A stretch of 64,000 bases of DNA, from assembly GCA_028455995.1 (NCBI GenBank), contig JABELC010000003.1:3162001-3226000 (forward strand). The letters run 5' to 3'. Source of the stretch: Scleromitrula shiraiana (taxonomy: Eukaryota > Ascomycota > Leotiomycetes > Helotiales > Sclerotiniaceae). Under the pieces are notes generated by a model. That model had not been told where the DNA came from, did no database searches, and worked only from the letters and a program-made list of their open reading frames with translations. Shown here one piece after another: positions 1-15,584 of the stretch; position 1 is the stretch's first letter; the number at the start of each line of letters is the position of its first letter. Position numbers and translations under genes: made by a program.

Positions 1-3000
1 TTTATAATTTTGTTAATATTAGATTTAATTATAGCAATAATATCAAATCTATATTCTATTTTGTATAATTTTAAAGCAAAAACGCTTTATATGATTTATT
101 TATATTTGATGAAGGATTAATAGATGATGTTTGTATTATTATTTTTGTTAACAAATATTATAATAAAGTCGATTTGAGAGGAAAGATTAATATTATTTAT
201 AAAGTTTGTATCAATAAAATAGATCATTTATAATGATTTTAATTTGAAAAAAACAAATATAAGGCTATAATTAAAGTTATTAATTTGTTATTGAATATAT
301 TTATTAAAAATGTTTATATTGTTTTTAATTAAATTAATGATTTAAATTATATATAATAAATTAAATAATGTTTTTAGTTAATAAACATTTGCGATATATG
401 CATTATAAACTTATTAAACAATATATTGTTTTTTTGAGAAAGTATTTTTTTTGATTTTTATATGTGATTTAAAATCGATAAAGAAATAGTTTATAAGGTA
501 AAGTTTGTTATATTATTGTTTTTAAATAAATATAATTATATTATTTTTATTAATATAGATTAAAGCATTATTAAATTTAAGAAAAAAATCAATTATCAAT
601 TGTTTTTGTGTTTTTGAAAAATAATTTTTCTTTTTGATTTAAGCTTTTTTTTTATTTATGAATTCTTTATTAATTAGAATAAAGGTATTATCGATTTATA
701 GTTTGATTATGCCTAGTTTTTTATCTTTGTTAATATAGAGTAAGTAACTATTAGATGAAAAGGGGGTTATTTCAAGGGCTTTTGTGTGATAATTGTGGTA
801 TACAAAATACTAATAGTTTCTTGATTTTATAATGTTGTAAAGCAGGTATATAATCTTGAAAATTATATTTAATTCAAAATCTACTTTTGATAAAGATTTG
901 ATATAAAATATATGAATTAAGAATGTTCTTAATTAAACATATATTTATAATATATTATAAAAATATAATTAAATATATTAGTGTATATTTTATAAAATTA
1001 TAAAACAAAATATAGTTTTATAATTGATATGTTAAATAATAAAGGATTTTATTAAAATTATTTCCTTATTTTTATTATTATAGCTTTAAATTACTAATCT
1101 AGATTTTTTAAATGTTTTTGATATACTTTTGTTTTTAATAAAATCAACGAATTTATTACGGAAAATTCGGGTGTTTTTTAATATATCATTTTTTTTAATA
1201 ATTTTAAATATATTTTTCTTTAATAAACTATTTATTTCTTTTTTATAAAATAAACGAAATTAATTTATGATTAATAAAAGATCTATAATGATATATATAT
1301 TAAAGATATTTTTAATAATATAATCATTATTATTATCATTATCGAAATATATTTAATTATATTCTAGAATTTGCTTTTGATAAGGAATTTCGATCATTAA
1401 CTTTGAATGTGGGGTTAGAATAGAAGCTAGATTAGGAATAAGTTTTTTATCTGATATGTGAATGTTTTTTCTTGATTAAAATGTTTTTAAATTATTAAAG
1501 TTTTCATTATTAATTAAATCTAGGATAAAATTTTTTACTAATAAAAAATCGATCATATCATCAAATAATTCATTAAATGTTTTAAATTCTTTTTCATATA
1601 ATTTTACTAAAATGCTTTTGAATTCTTTATCAAGATTGTTTATTTTAACTATATATATTTAATCTTCCATTTTAATGAGTTTATATAGTCCATCCCAAAT
1701 ACCTTTTTTTTAATAAACAAAAATTAAAGATCTAAATTCAAGATCATACAAATAAAGTATAGATGATCTATTATGTTAATATAGAGCATCTATTATTGTA
1801 TATTTAATATATTCTTTTTATACTTTATCTATTGCTTTATTGATTATAGCGACATACTATAAAATAGATGAGATAAAGGAGTCAAAGAATGTCAAATAGG
1901 GAAATACATCAAATACTAGTAGGGTGGGGATAAGACCATTTAAACTAGCGGTATTATTAATGACTTTGACAGCCATTTATAGTCTTATATCCTTGTTGAT
2001 TCCTTTAATGTCTTCAAATTCTTTAATAATGATTATATATATTTATCGAATTATTTTATGGTAATATTCGATCATTCTAATAAAGTAATAGACTTTAACA
2101 AATATGCATTTAGTCTTAACTATAATTATATAAATATTATTAATAAAATCTTTTTTTATAAAATAAGTTCCTTAATCATGAACAATTAGCTTGGAAAAGC
2201 CATTATAAATATTAATCTATATAAAATAAAATACATTCTATACTATTATTATTAATAAATCTTTGATAAAGTATATAATATTGAATTGAGTTATTTTATT
2301 AATAATATAAAAAACAAGATTATTATTAATATATATTATATTAATTATAATAATAAAATTGAATTCGATATCATTATAAAGCTTAAATTTGAATCTTTTA
2401 GGCTTATCGGTATAAAACTAGTATTCCTTACAGTACTTTATGAACTATTCCAATTGCTTGCAATTAAATTCATCTCTATAATCAACGCGATTAAATAAAT
2501 TATGCAATTTTTCAATAAAAAAGTATCCTATTCATCTATAAATGCGATATAATTTAACTTTAAATAAATAACATTCTTTATCTGTATTTAATGATTCTAT
2601 AATGAATTGCTAAAACTTTTATAATAAGATTAACCAATTAACAAACACATATTTATAACATCTAATAATTTTCTATATTTTATCATTAATATATTAAAAT
2701 TCATTTTTAATATTATTAAATAAAATTTAAATATAATCTATATTTATAAAACTTAATAAAAATAAGGTATTTATATTAATAATATAAATATCAATTATAC
2801 TAATTAAACTAATAATTAAAATAATTCCAATAAAAAAAGTATTACTAAAACCAAATCTAAAGTTTATAATTGAATTTAAGATTTTTATATTAATTCGAAT
2901 AAATTTTTATAATACTAAAAACTGTTTATAATCGATAATTGATTGCTTTATAATATCAAAATTAATTATCATATTAATAAACTTATATTCATTATAATAT

Positions 3001-5701
3001 TCAATCTATAAATAAATCTCAAATTTTTAATCAATTTTGCTAATATAAATATATAAAATAATTAAATTATTAAATTTTATAGTAAAATTATTATAATTAT
3101 TATCTATAATAATACAAAAACTATATAAAATAATAAATATTTCAATATTATTATTATCATTATTATTATCAAAATATAATTTTAGTTAAAATACTTCGAT
3201 TTCTTTAATCATATAGATAAAATCGTTATCATCATCATATTTATTTTAAATATATTAATTATAATTCTTATTAAAACCCTATATACTATTAAAGCTAAAT
3301 CTTGACTTCATTCTTTAATTGAATTTTTCCTTTATTATAGTTTATTTTTTAGAAATATATCTAATTAACCAACATTTTTCCTTTTTATAAACATAATATA
3401 CTTTTTGTTTTTGATTATAATAATTATTATTAAATTAAAGAATTTGACCATTAAAACATATATTTTTATTTTAGGGTCAAAAATTATTATTATTCTAATT
3501 ATTTTTTTAAAATTGTTGATCATTAAAATTTTATTCGATTATATTATTATCTTCCTTTTTAAAAAACAATTCATTTTTAGACTTATTTTTTATATTTTTT
3601 TATATTATAATAAATATATAGATCTTTATAATTATAATAATAAATATTCTAAATAAATCTAAATATTTTTAAAAATATATAAAATAATTTTAATAAACTA
3701 TAAAAAGTTTTATTATATAAATAAAATTATTATACATTTCTAATAATAATTCGAATTTTATAATATATATTTTATTAAATAGAATTTTGTATAATTATTT
3801 AATTAACTTTGATAAATTATTTATAATAATAATATAAAAAGTAATTTTAAACTAATTATTATATATATCATATTTCTATTCTTTGTCTTTAAATATCTTC
3901 TAAAATTCTTTGATAATTATTTTTTAATTGATATTTAAGTTTCTATATTTAATAATATTATAATAATATTTTTAAACATTTTTACATAATATAAATAAAA
4001 TACCAAAATATCGATATTATTTAAATAAATTGATTTATTTATAGTTATTTTTATAGATAATTGATTTATATTCGATATTATTTATTTAACTACTATATTT
4101 ATTATCACTTAATATATAGCGTTTTGCAAAACTTTTAAATTGTTTGTTAATATCAAATAAAATAAAGTTAATCTTAAAATTTTCAGAATCTAAATGATCA
4201 AAAGAATTATTTTTAGAATCGAAATCAGGGTCAAAATTAAAGTTATTACTATTGCTGTTTTTTCCTTTAGTAGATATTGATTTAAGATTGAGTTCCTTAA
4301 AATTAAATAATTTCTTTTTCTTTTATTTGTTTTTTTTATTTTTTTTGCCTTTATCTTCAATTTTATTTTTTTAAATAAAATCGATAATAAAGTTTTTTCC
4401 ATTTTTCTTTTTTAAATTATTAAGTTTTTTAATTATTATAATAAAAATATTTGATTATGTATTAAATTATATATCGCGAATTATTGCATCTATCGTTTTT
4501 AAAGTCTATTTAAATAAAGCTTTAAAAAAAAGTGTAAAAATTAGGCTAATATTAATATTAAAGTTAACGAGAATGTTAATACTAAATTCTTGTAGGAATC
4601 GTTTAAAAAATCGTAAAGTAAAAAAGTTTTTTTTTTAAATTATAATGAAATATTTTAGGATCCAATTTATAAAGTCGTTTTTGAATATTTATAAAATATT
4701 GTTATTAAAAATGTAATAATAGATATATTTTAAAATTTTGAATTAAATATATAATAATAAAGTCTTATTATCGAAATTGTTTTTGAGATTAAATCTATCT
4801 TCAAATAATTCGTAAAGTTCGTTGTATTTTTCAAGATCTTAATCTAAAAAAAAATAGTCTAAAAAAAAGGGGTTTTTTTTTTGTTATATTGACTTGAAAA
4901 GGAAAATTAGATAAAGGTATTTATGCAAATAATTGGGAAAAAGTATTGTATTTTGACAAGAAAAATAAATTCTTTATTGTTATGCAAAGAAAGTTAGGGG
5001 AAAGAAAAGAAAAAGAAAGTAAATTATTGTAAAATAATAAAAGTTTATTTATTTTTGAGAGATATTTCTAAATTTTTATAGTTTTTATTAATTTAAAAAT
5101 AACAATATTTTCAGATAAAAATTAGAGTTTTTTAATATAATCTCTATAAATCCGAAAATAATGAATATATAAGATAGAGTAAAAAAAAGAAATAAAAAAA
5201 GAATAATAAAAGAAATGATAAAAAGAATAATGAAAAAAGTCTCGTTATCGCTAAGAGTTTTTAAGGGTATAAGGATATTATAAAAGTCTTGAAGAAATAG
5301 AAATTAAGAAATTAAGGTTTTAAAAGGTTAAATTAAAGAAACTAAGCTAAAAATATACATAATAAACGCAAAAACTTGTAATATCGTTTTAATATTTATA
5401 TATTTTATTTTAATATTATATATTATTCTTAATCAAAACGCTTTATTGATATTTCAAATTCAATTTCAGTCTCTTTAATAATATTTCCATTATTACAATA
5501 TCGCCTTAATATTTATAATATTTGATCTATACAATATTGATTAATATAGTTTTATTTTAATTTAAATCATACAATTATAATATTATAATTTGTATTTGAT
5601 ATTTTTATTATTGATCTATCTATAATACAAGTTGTCAAATCATATATATATACGACTGTGGTCATGTGCTTGTCACGTGCTACCTTGTGATCTATATCCC
5701 A
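1..5701 (-). mobile_element. Copia-like LTR retrotransposon remnant, copy A (RIP-degraded, runs off left edge)
   Basis: This is very AT-rich sequence full of stops. Read on the minus strand, about 1990-1860 gives a remnant resembling the integrase/reverse transcriptase junction of fungal Ty1/Copia polyproteins (it begins MAVKVINNTASLNGLIPT), so the element is coded on the minus strand. The 5' LTR is at about 5542-5701, beginning TGGGATATAG when read on the minus strand. Gag, protease and integrase remnants should lie between about 5540 and 1990, with RT and RNase H from about 1900 to base 1 and beyond. The same sequence recurs as copies B, C and D. Aligned copies differ almost only by C/T and G/A transitions, the mark of RIP. 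No intact open reading frame remains, and the few short ORFs here are chance AT-rich frames. The superfamily call rests on remnant similarity judged by eye. Confidence 0.8.
5542..5701 (-). repeat. LTR of Copia-like copy A (5' LTR in coding direction)
   Basis: About 160 bp, found again at 9308-9463, 11560-11715 (inverted) and 54270-54425. The outer end reads TGGGATATAG on the minus strand, giving the TG...CA ends usual for LTRs. It holds a CACGTG hexamer near 5676. The inner border is approximate because the sequence is mutated. Confidence 0.7.
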
Positions 5702-5704
5702 ATA

Positions 5705-8700
5705 GATATTATTAATAGTTTTGATGGCTATTTATAATTTTATGTTTTTATTGATTCTTTTAATATTTTTAAATTTTTTAATAATAATTATATATATTTA
5801 TTAAATTATTTTATAATAATATTTGATTATTTTAATAAAATAATAAGCTTTAATAAGTATGTGTTTAATTTTAATTGTAATTATATAAATATTGTTAATA
5901 AAGTTTTTTTCTATAAAATAGATTTTTTAATTATAAATAATTAGTTTAAACAAGCTATTATAAATATTAATTTATATAAAACAAAATATATTCTATATTA
6001 TTATAATTAATAAATCTTTGATAAAGTATATAATATTAAATTAGATTGCTTTATTAATAATATAAAAAATAGGATTATTATTAATATATATTATATTAAT
6101 TATGATAATAAAATTAAATTTAATATTATTATAAAATTTGAATTTGAATTTTCTAGATTTATTAATATAGAATTAATATTTTTTATAATATTTTATAAAT
6201 TGTTCTAGTTATTTATAATTGAATTCATCTTTATAATCAATATGATTAAATAGGTTATATAGTTTTTTAATAAAAAAATATTTTATTTATTTATAAATAT
6301 AATATAATTTGATTTTAAATAAATAATATTTTTTATCTATATTTAATAATTTTATAATAGATTATTAGAATTTTTATAATAAAATTAACTAATTAATAAA
6401 TATATATCTATAACATTTAATAGTTTTCTATATTTTATTATTAATATATTAAAATTCATTTTTAATATTATTAAATAAGATTTAAATATAGTTTATATTT
6501 GTAAGATTTAGTAAAAATAAGGTATTTATATTGATAATATAGATATTAATTATATTGATTAAATTAATAATTAAAATGATTTTAATAAAAAAAATATTAT
6601 CAAAACCAAATTTAAAGTTTATAATTGAATTTAAAATTTTTATATTGATTTAAATAAGTTTTTATAATGCTAAAAATTGCTTATAATTGATAGTTGATTA
6701 TTTTGCAATATTAAAATTAATTATTATATTAATAAATTTATATTTATTATAATATTCAATTTATAAATAAATTTTGAGTTTTTAACTAGTTTTGCTAATA
6801 TAAATATATAAAATGATTAAATTGTTAAATTCTATAATAAGATTATTATAGTTATTATTTATAATAATATGAAAATTATATGAAATAATAAATGTTTTAA
6901 TATTATTATTATTATCATTATTATTAAAATATAATTCTAATTAAAATACTTTAATTTTTTTAATTATATAAATAAAATCGTTATTATTATTATATTTGTT
7001 TTAAATATATTGATTATAATTCTTGTTAAAACTTTATATATTATTAAAGTCGAATCTCGATTTCATTTTTTAATTAAATTCTTTTTTTATAGTAATTTAT
7101 TTTTTAAAAATATATCTAATTAACCAATATCTTTTTTTTATAGATATAATATATTTTTTATTTTTAATTATAATGATTGTTATTAAATTAAAGAATTTAA
7201 TTATTAAAATATATATTTTTGTTTTAAAGTCAGAAATTATTATTATTTTAATTGTTTCTTTAAAATCATCAATTATTAAAGTTTTATTTAATTATATTAT
7301 TATTTTTTTTTTAAAAAACAATTTATTTTTAGACTTGTTTTTTGTATTTTTCTATATTATAATAAATATATAAATTTTTATAATTGTAACAATGAATATT
7401 CTAAATAAATCTAAGTATCTTTAAAAATATATAAAATAATTTTAATAAACTATAAAAAGTTTTATTATATAAATAAAATTACTATATATTTTTAATAATA
7501 ATTCAAACTTTATAATATATATTTTATTAAATAAAATTTTATATAATTATTTAACTAATTTTAATAAATTATTTACGATAATAATGCAAAAAATGATTTT
7601 AAACTAATTATTATATATATTATACTTTTATTTTTTATTTTTAAATGTTTTCTAAAATTTTTTGATGATTATTTTTTAGTTAATATTTGAGTTTTTATAT
7701 TTAATAATATTATAATAATATTTTTAAATATCTTTATATAATATAAATAAAATATCAAGATATTGATATTATTTGGATAAGCTGATTTGTTTGCAATTAT
7801 TTTTATAAATAATTGATTTATATTCAATATTATTTATTTAATTATTATATTTATTATTATTTAATATATAGCATTTTGCAAAACTTTCAAATTATTTATT
7901 AATATCAAATAAAATAAAATCAATTTTAAAATTTTTAAAATCTAAATAATTAAAAAGATCATTTTCAAAATCGAAATCAAAATTAAGATTGAAATTATTA
8001 TTATTATTATTTTTTTTTTCAATAAATATTAATTCAAGATCAGATTTTTTAAAATTAAATAGTTTTTTTTTTTTTACTTATCTTTTTTATCTTTTTTGCT
8101 TTTGTTTTTAATCTTATTTTTTTAAATAAAGTCAATAATAGAGTTTTTTCTATCTTTCTTTTTTGAATTATTGAGTTTCTTAATCATTATAATAAAGGTA
8201 TTTAATCATATATTGAATTATATATCGCGAATTACTACATCTATCACTTCTAAAATCTATTTAAATAAAACTTTAAAAAAATATATAAAAATCAAGTTAA
8301 TATTGATATTAAAATCAATAAAAACATTAATACTAAATTCTTATAAAAATCATTTAAAAAATTATAAAATAAAAAAGTTCTTTTCCTAAATTATAATAAA
8401 ATGTTCTAAAATCCAATTCGCAAAGTTACTTTTAAATGCTTATAAAATATTATTATCAAAAATATAATAATAAATATATTTTAAAATTTTAAATCAAATA
8501 TATAATGAAAAAGTTTTATTATCGAAATTATTTTTGAGATTAAATCTATTTTTAAATAATTCATAAAACTTATTGTATTCTTTAAAATCTTAGTTTAAAA
8601 AAAATAATCTAAAAAAAAGGAATTCTTTCTTATTATATTGATTTGAAAAAGGGAATTAAATAAAAATATTTATATAAATAATTAAAACAAAATATCATAT

Positions 8701-9463
8701 TCTAACAAAAAGAATAAATTCTTTATTATCATACAAAGAGAGTTAGAAGGAAGAAAAAAGAAAGAAAGTAGATTATTATAAAATAATAAGAGTTTGTTTA
8801 TTTTTAAGAGATATTTCTGAATTCTTATAAATCTTATTAATTTAAAAACAATAATATCTTTAAATAAAAATCAGAGTTTTTCAATGTAATTTCTGTAAAT
8901 CCAAAAATAGTAAATATATAAAAAGAATAAAAAAAAAGAAATAAAAAAAAAATGATAAAAAGAATTTTGTCATTGCTAAGGTTTTAAGAATTTAAGAGTT
9001 TAAGGATATTATAGAAATCGTTAAAAGGTATCTTGAAAAGATAGGAATTAAAAAGTTTAAGAAATTTGAGATTTTTGAAATTTTAAAAGATTAAGTTAAA
9101 AAAGCCAGGTTAAAGATATGTATAATAGACGTAAAAGCTTGTAATATCGCTTTGATATTTATATGTTTTATCTTAATATTATATATTGTTCTTGATTAAG
9201 ATGCTTTGCTGATATTTCAAATTCAATTTCAATTTTTTTAATAATATTTCTATTATTATAATATCGTTTTAATATTTATAATATTTAATTTATATAATAT
9301 TAATTAATATAATTTTATTTTGATTAAATTATATGATTATAATATTATAATTTGTATTTGATATTCTTATTATTAATCTATCTATAATATAGATTGTCAA
9401 ATTGTATATATATATGATTATGGTCATATACTTGTCACATGCTACCTTGTGATCTATATCCCA
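5705..9463 (-). mobile_element. Copia-like remnant, copy B (5' half only)
   Basis: Runs parallel to copy A from A-equivalent position about 1950 through the LTR end. It therefore keeps the 5' LTR (9308-9463), gag, protease and integrase part in coding direction but lacks the RT/RNase H half and the 3' LTR. It begins directly after the outer LTR end of copy A (5701). Compared with A, the differences are almost all transitions; for example, near 9410-9445 most remaining CG sites of A read as TG or CA. It has no coding capacity. Confidence 0.75.
9308..9463 (-). repeat. LTR of copy B
   Basis: About 156 bp matching the LTR at 5542-5701 with transition differences. It ends CTATATCCCA on the plus strand and is directly followed by the internal fragment of inverted copy D. 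Confidence 0.7.
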
Positions 9464-12678
<3,215 letters not shown>

Positions 12679-14181
12679 ATGGCAACGAATTATACAATAG
12701 AGTCAGCAAATGAAGAAAGAAGGCGTGTTTATCACGAAGCAGATGTGGTAGTAGTAGGAGCTGGAATATTTGGATGCGCCATCGCATATTCCATGGCCCA
12801 GCAAGGACGAAGCGTATTGCTACTCGAAAGATCGCTCAAAGAACCCGATAGAATAGTAGGAGAATTATTACAACCAGGAGGAGTATCAGCGTTGGAGAAA
12901 TTGGGTCTCTCGCATTGTCTGGAAGATATCGACGCCATACCAGTACATGGTTACGAGGTTATATATCATGGACAATCGGTTTCAATTCCGTATCCTGCGA
13001 ATGCAGGTGCGGCAGTTAAAGGAGGACTAGCGGATTCTCAAAACGAAAAGAGTTCCAGACCAGAGGGGAGAAGTTTTCACCATGGAAGATTTATCAGTAA
13101 ATTGCGAAGGGCATGTGCCAGTCAACCCAACATCACAATTGTCGAAACAGAAGTCACAGATACCATAACCGGCGGATCGAATGATCCTCAAGTCCTAGGT
13201 GTGCACTCGAATACCAAGAATCCATCAACAGGCGAAAAAGAAAAAGATTGTTATTTCGGACATCTCACCATCATCGCAGATGGATATGCTTCCAAATTCC
13301 GCAAACAATACATAGGAAAAACCCCCGTCGTAAAGAGTAAATTCTACGCCTTAGAACTAATCGACTGTCCCATGCCGGCCCCCAACCACGGCACCGTCGT
13401 CCTATCCAACGCCTCCCCCGTCCTCCTCTACCAAATCGGCACCCACGAAACCCGCGCCCTAATCGACGTTCCCGACAACATCCCCTCGGCCTCCCCCTCC
13501 GCCGGCGGCGTAAGAGCCTACATCAACAACGTCGTTCTACCCATCCTTCCTCCCCAAGTGCGCCCCTGTTTCCTCGCCGCCCTCGCTGACGGCAAAATCC
13601 CCCGCAGCATGCCCAATTCCTTCCTGCCGCCCACAACCCAGCAGCAAAAAGGCATCCTCCTCCTCGGCGACGCAATGAACATGCGACACCCGCTCACCGG
13701 CGGCGGAATGACCGTCGCATTCAACGACGTCGTGCTCCTCTCCTCTTTGCTCGCACCCTCTCAAATCCCCTCCCTAAACGACACCGTCGCCATCTCCTCC
13801 GCTATGAAATCCTTCCACTGGAAACGTAAATCCCTCTCCTCCATCATCAATATCCTAGCGCAAGCCCTGTACTCCCTCTTCGCAGCCAACGATCCCCAAC
13901 TCAAAGCCCTCCAAAAAGGCTGTTTCTTCTATTTCCAACGAGGGGGCAATTGTATCGATGGGCCTGTGGGTTTACTGGCGGGGATTATCAGACAGCCGCT
14001 GGTGCTGTTTTATCACTTTTTTGCAGTGGCGGCGCTGAGTATTTGGATTATTATGAGGGAGACGGTGGGCGGTGTTTGGGGGCTGTGGAGGGCGCCGTTG
14101 GCGGTGGAGAGGAGTTTGGAGGTTTTTTGGAAGGCGTGTGTGGTTATTTTCCCGTTTATTTTTAGTGAGATGAGGGTGTGA
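12679..14181 (+). CDS. ERG1: Squalene monooxygenase (squalene epoxidase)
   Basis: An intronless 500-residue protein. It catalyses the FAD- and NADPH-dependent oxidation of squalene to 2,3-oxidosqualene, an early committed step of ergosterol synthesis at the ER membrane and the target of allylamine antifungals in the family. The FAD-binding GxGxxG lies at residues 27-32 (VVVGAGIFG), followed by ELLQPGG at about 62-68. The family's second FAD motif, GDAMNMRHPLTGGGM, lies near residue 330. The C-terminus (about 430-500) carries hydrophobic stretches such as FYHFFAVAALSIWIIM, consistent with ER membrane anchoring. Length matches fungal Erg1 (about 480-510). The ATG at 12679 is the first in frame and precedes the conserved N-terminal FAD fold by about 20 residues. 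Codons in the middle are notably C-rich at third positions (13370-13900). The gene converges with the anoctamin gene downstream. Confidence 0.96.
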   Translation: MATNYTIESANEERRRVYHEADVVVVGAGIFGCAIAYSMAQQGRSVLLLERSLKEPDRIVGELLQPGGVSALEKLGLSHCLEDIDAIPVHGYEVIYHGQSVSIPYPANAGAAVKGGLADSQNEKSSRPEGRSFHHGRFISKLRRACASQPNITIVETEVTDTITGGSNDPQVLGVHSNTKNPSTGEKEKDCYFGHLTIIADGYASKFRKQYIGKTPVVKSKFYALELIDCPMPAPNHGTVVLSNASPVLLYQIGTHETRALIDVPDNIPSASPSAGGVRAYINNVVLPILPPQVRPCFLAALADGKIPRSMPNSFLPPTTQQQKGILLLGDAMNMRHPLTGGGMTVAFNDVVLLSSLLAPSQIPSLNDTVAISSAMKSFHWKRKSLSSIINILAQALYSLFAANDPQLKALQKGCFFYFQRGGNCIDGPVGLLAGIIRQPLVLFYHFFAVAALSIWIIMRETVGGVWGLWRAPLAVERSLEVFWKACVVIFPFIFSEMRV

Positions 14182-15584
14182 GTCTTTCTTTGAGATTGGG
14201 GAGGGGGGAGGTGTGATGCGATGGGGCGGTGGTATAATGTATTCTTTATGAGGGGTGAATATGCGTAATGATGATATCCATCTTTCAGAACATCAAGAAA
14301 AGGAATTACCTTTTCCTTTCCTTCTCATTTGAATGAATGAATGGATGGATGGATGGATTATGGATAGATGAGCAGACGAGCAGACGGGCAAACAACTAAT
14401 CATACCGGTGTTTAAGGAAGGATATGAAAGAAAGACATGGCATGGCGGCTTAAGATTTACTCTTTTTATGCTTGCTGTAGATGTCTAGATATAGATAGAT
14501 AGATAACTTGTAATACATACATAAATATATATACATTCACATTTACATTTACATTCACAATTACATTCACATATACATATAATACAACCATCCTATCCAA
14601 CAACCATCTCATAAACCGCATAAAGAGAAAAAAAAATCCCCACCCAAAACACCCAAAACACCCAAACACCCAAATACATATCCTCAAAATCTCCACATAT
14701 TTCTCATCTCATCTCATACCATACCATACCATACCATACCATACCATACCATACCATAACATCCCAATATCTCCACTCCAATCCCTCTTAACTATCTATC
14801 GAAACATCCAATAATAATCACCCATAATCACTCATAATCACCCACATACTAGATCATATATGTATGTATGTATGTATATATGTAGTTATCTACGCTACCG
14901 CGCGCTACATCCATCGATCCATCGATCCATCCATCCATCCATCCATATCCCAACCCTAGTCCATCAAAACCAAAACCCCCCTTTCCGACCCCAAATTTTC
15001 TATGATAGGGATAGGAATAGGGAGAGGGAAGAGCCTCAATGGATAGATTTGCAACAATTGTTTTATTTTATTGATTAGATTAGATTGGATTGGATTGGAT
15101 TAGATTAGATGAGATGAGATGAGATGAGATGCAGATCTGGGGGTTGAAGGGATAGGGGTGGGAATTCTGCGGTGATGGAGTTGGGGGCTGAGAGAGGAAC
15201 GGGGATTTTGCTTGTGGTTGGAGTTGGAGTTGGAGTTGGCAGGGTGGTCAATTGGATGGATGAATGGATGAATGGATGAATGAATGAATGAATGAATGAA
15301 TGGGCTTGGGGAGAAGTGACGTGAGGTAAATTGAAGTGATGGGGAATGGAATTAATTTTCATTTCGTTTCAATGGCTGACTGTACTTGAGTTATGAATGA
15401 TTTTATTTCCTTTCCTTTGAATGATACCTAATACTAGACCATACCATACCAAATCACTCCATTTTCATATTCCCTTTACCAATCTTTTCCTTTGCTCTGC
15501 TCAAAAATTTCAACTACAAGAAGAATGTCGAAGACAGGGATTTGAGAGATAGATGAAGTACCAAGAAGGGATTCATGGAATCCC
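14182..15584. other. Intergenic region between convergent ERG1 and IST2, rich in simple repeats
   Basis: No gene is supported. It carries short arrays: GAAT/GGAT near 14330-14357, ACATTC near 14535-14565, ACCCAAA near 14640-14672, ATACC x8 (14716-14755), ATGT (14860-14880), ATCC (about 14912-14946), GATTA/GATGA (about 15072-15130) and GAAT (about 15260-15303). Small frames here translate these repeats. It presumably holds both 3' ends. Confidence 0.7.
14716..14755. repeat. ATACC pentanucleotide repeat, 8 copies
   Basis: Eight tandem ATACC units without interruption, then an ATAAC variant. Located in the ERG1-IST2 intergenic region. Confidence 0.9.
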
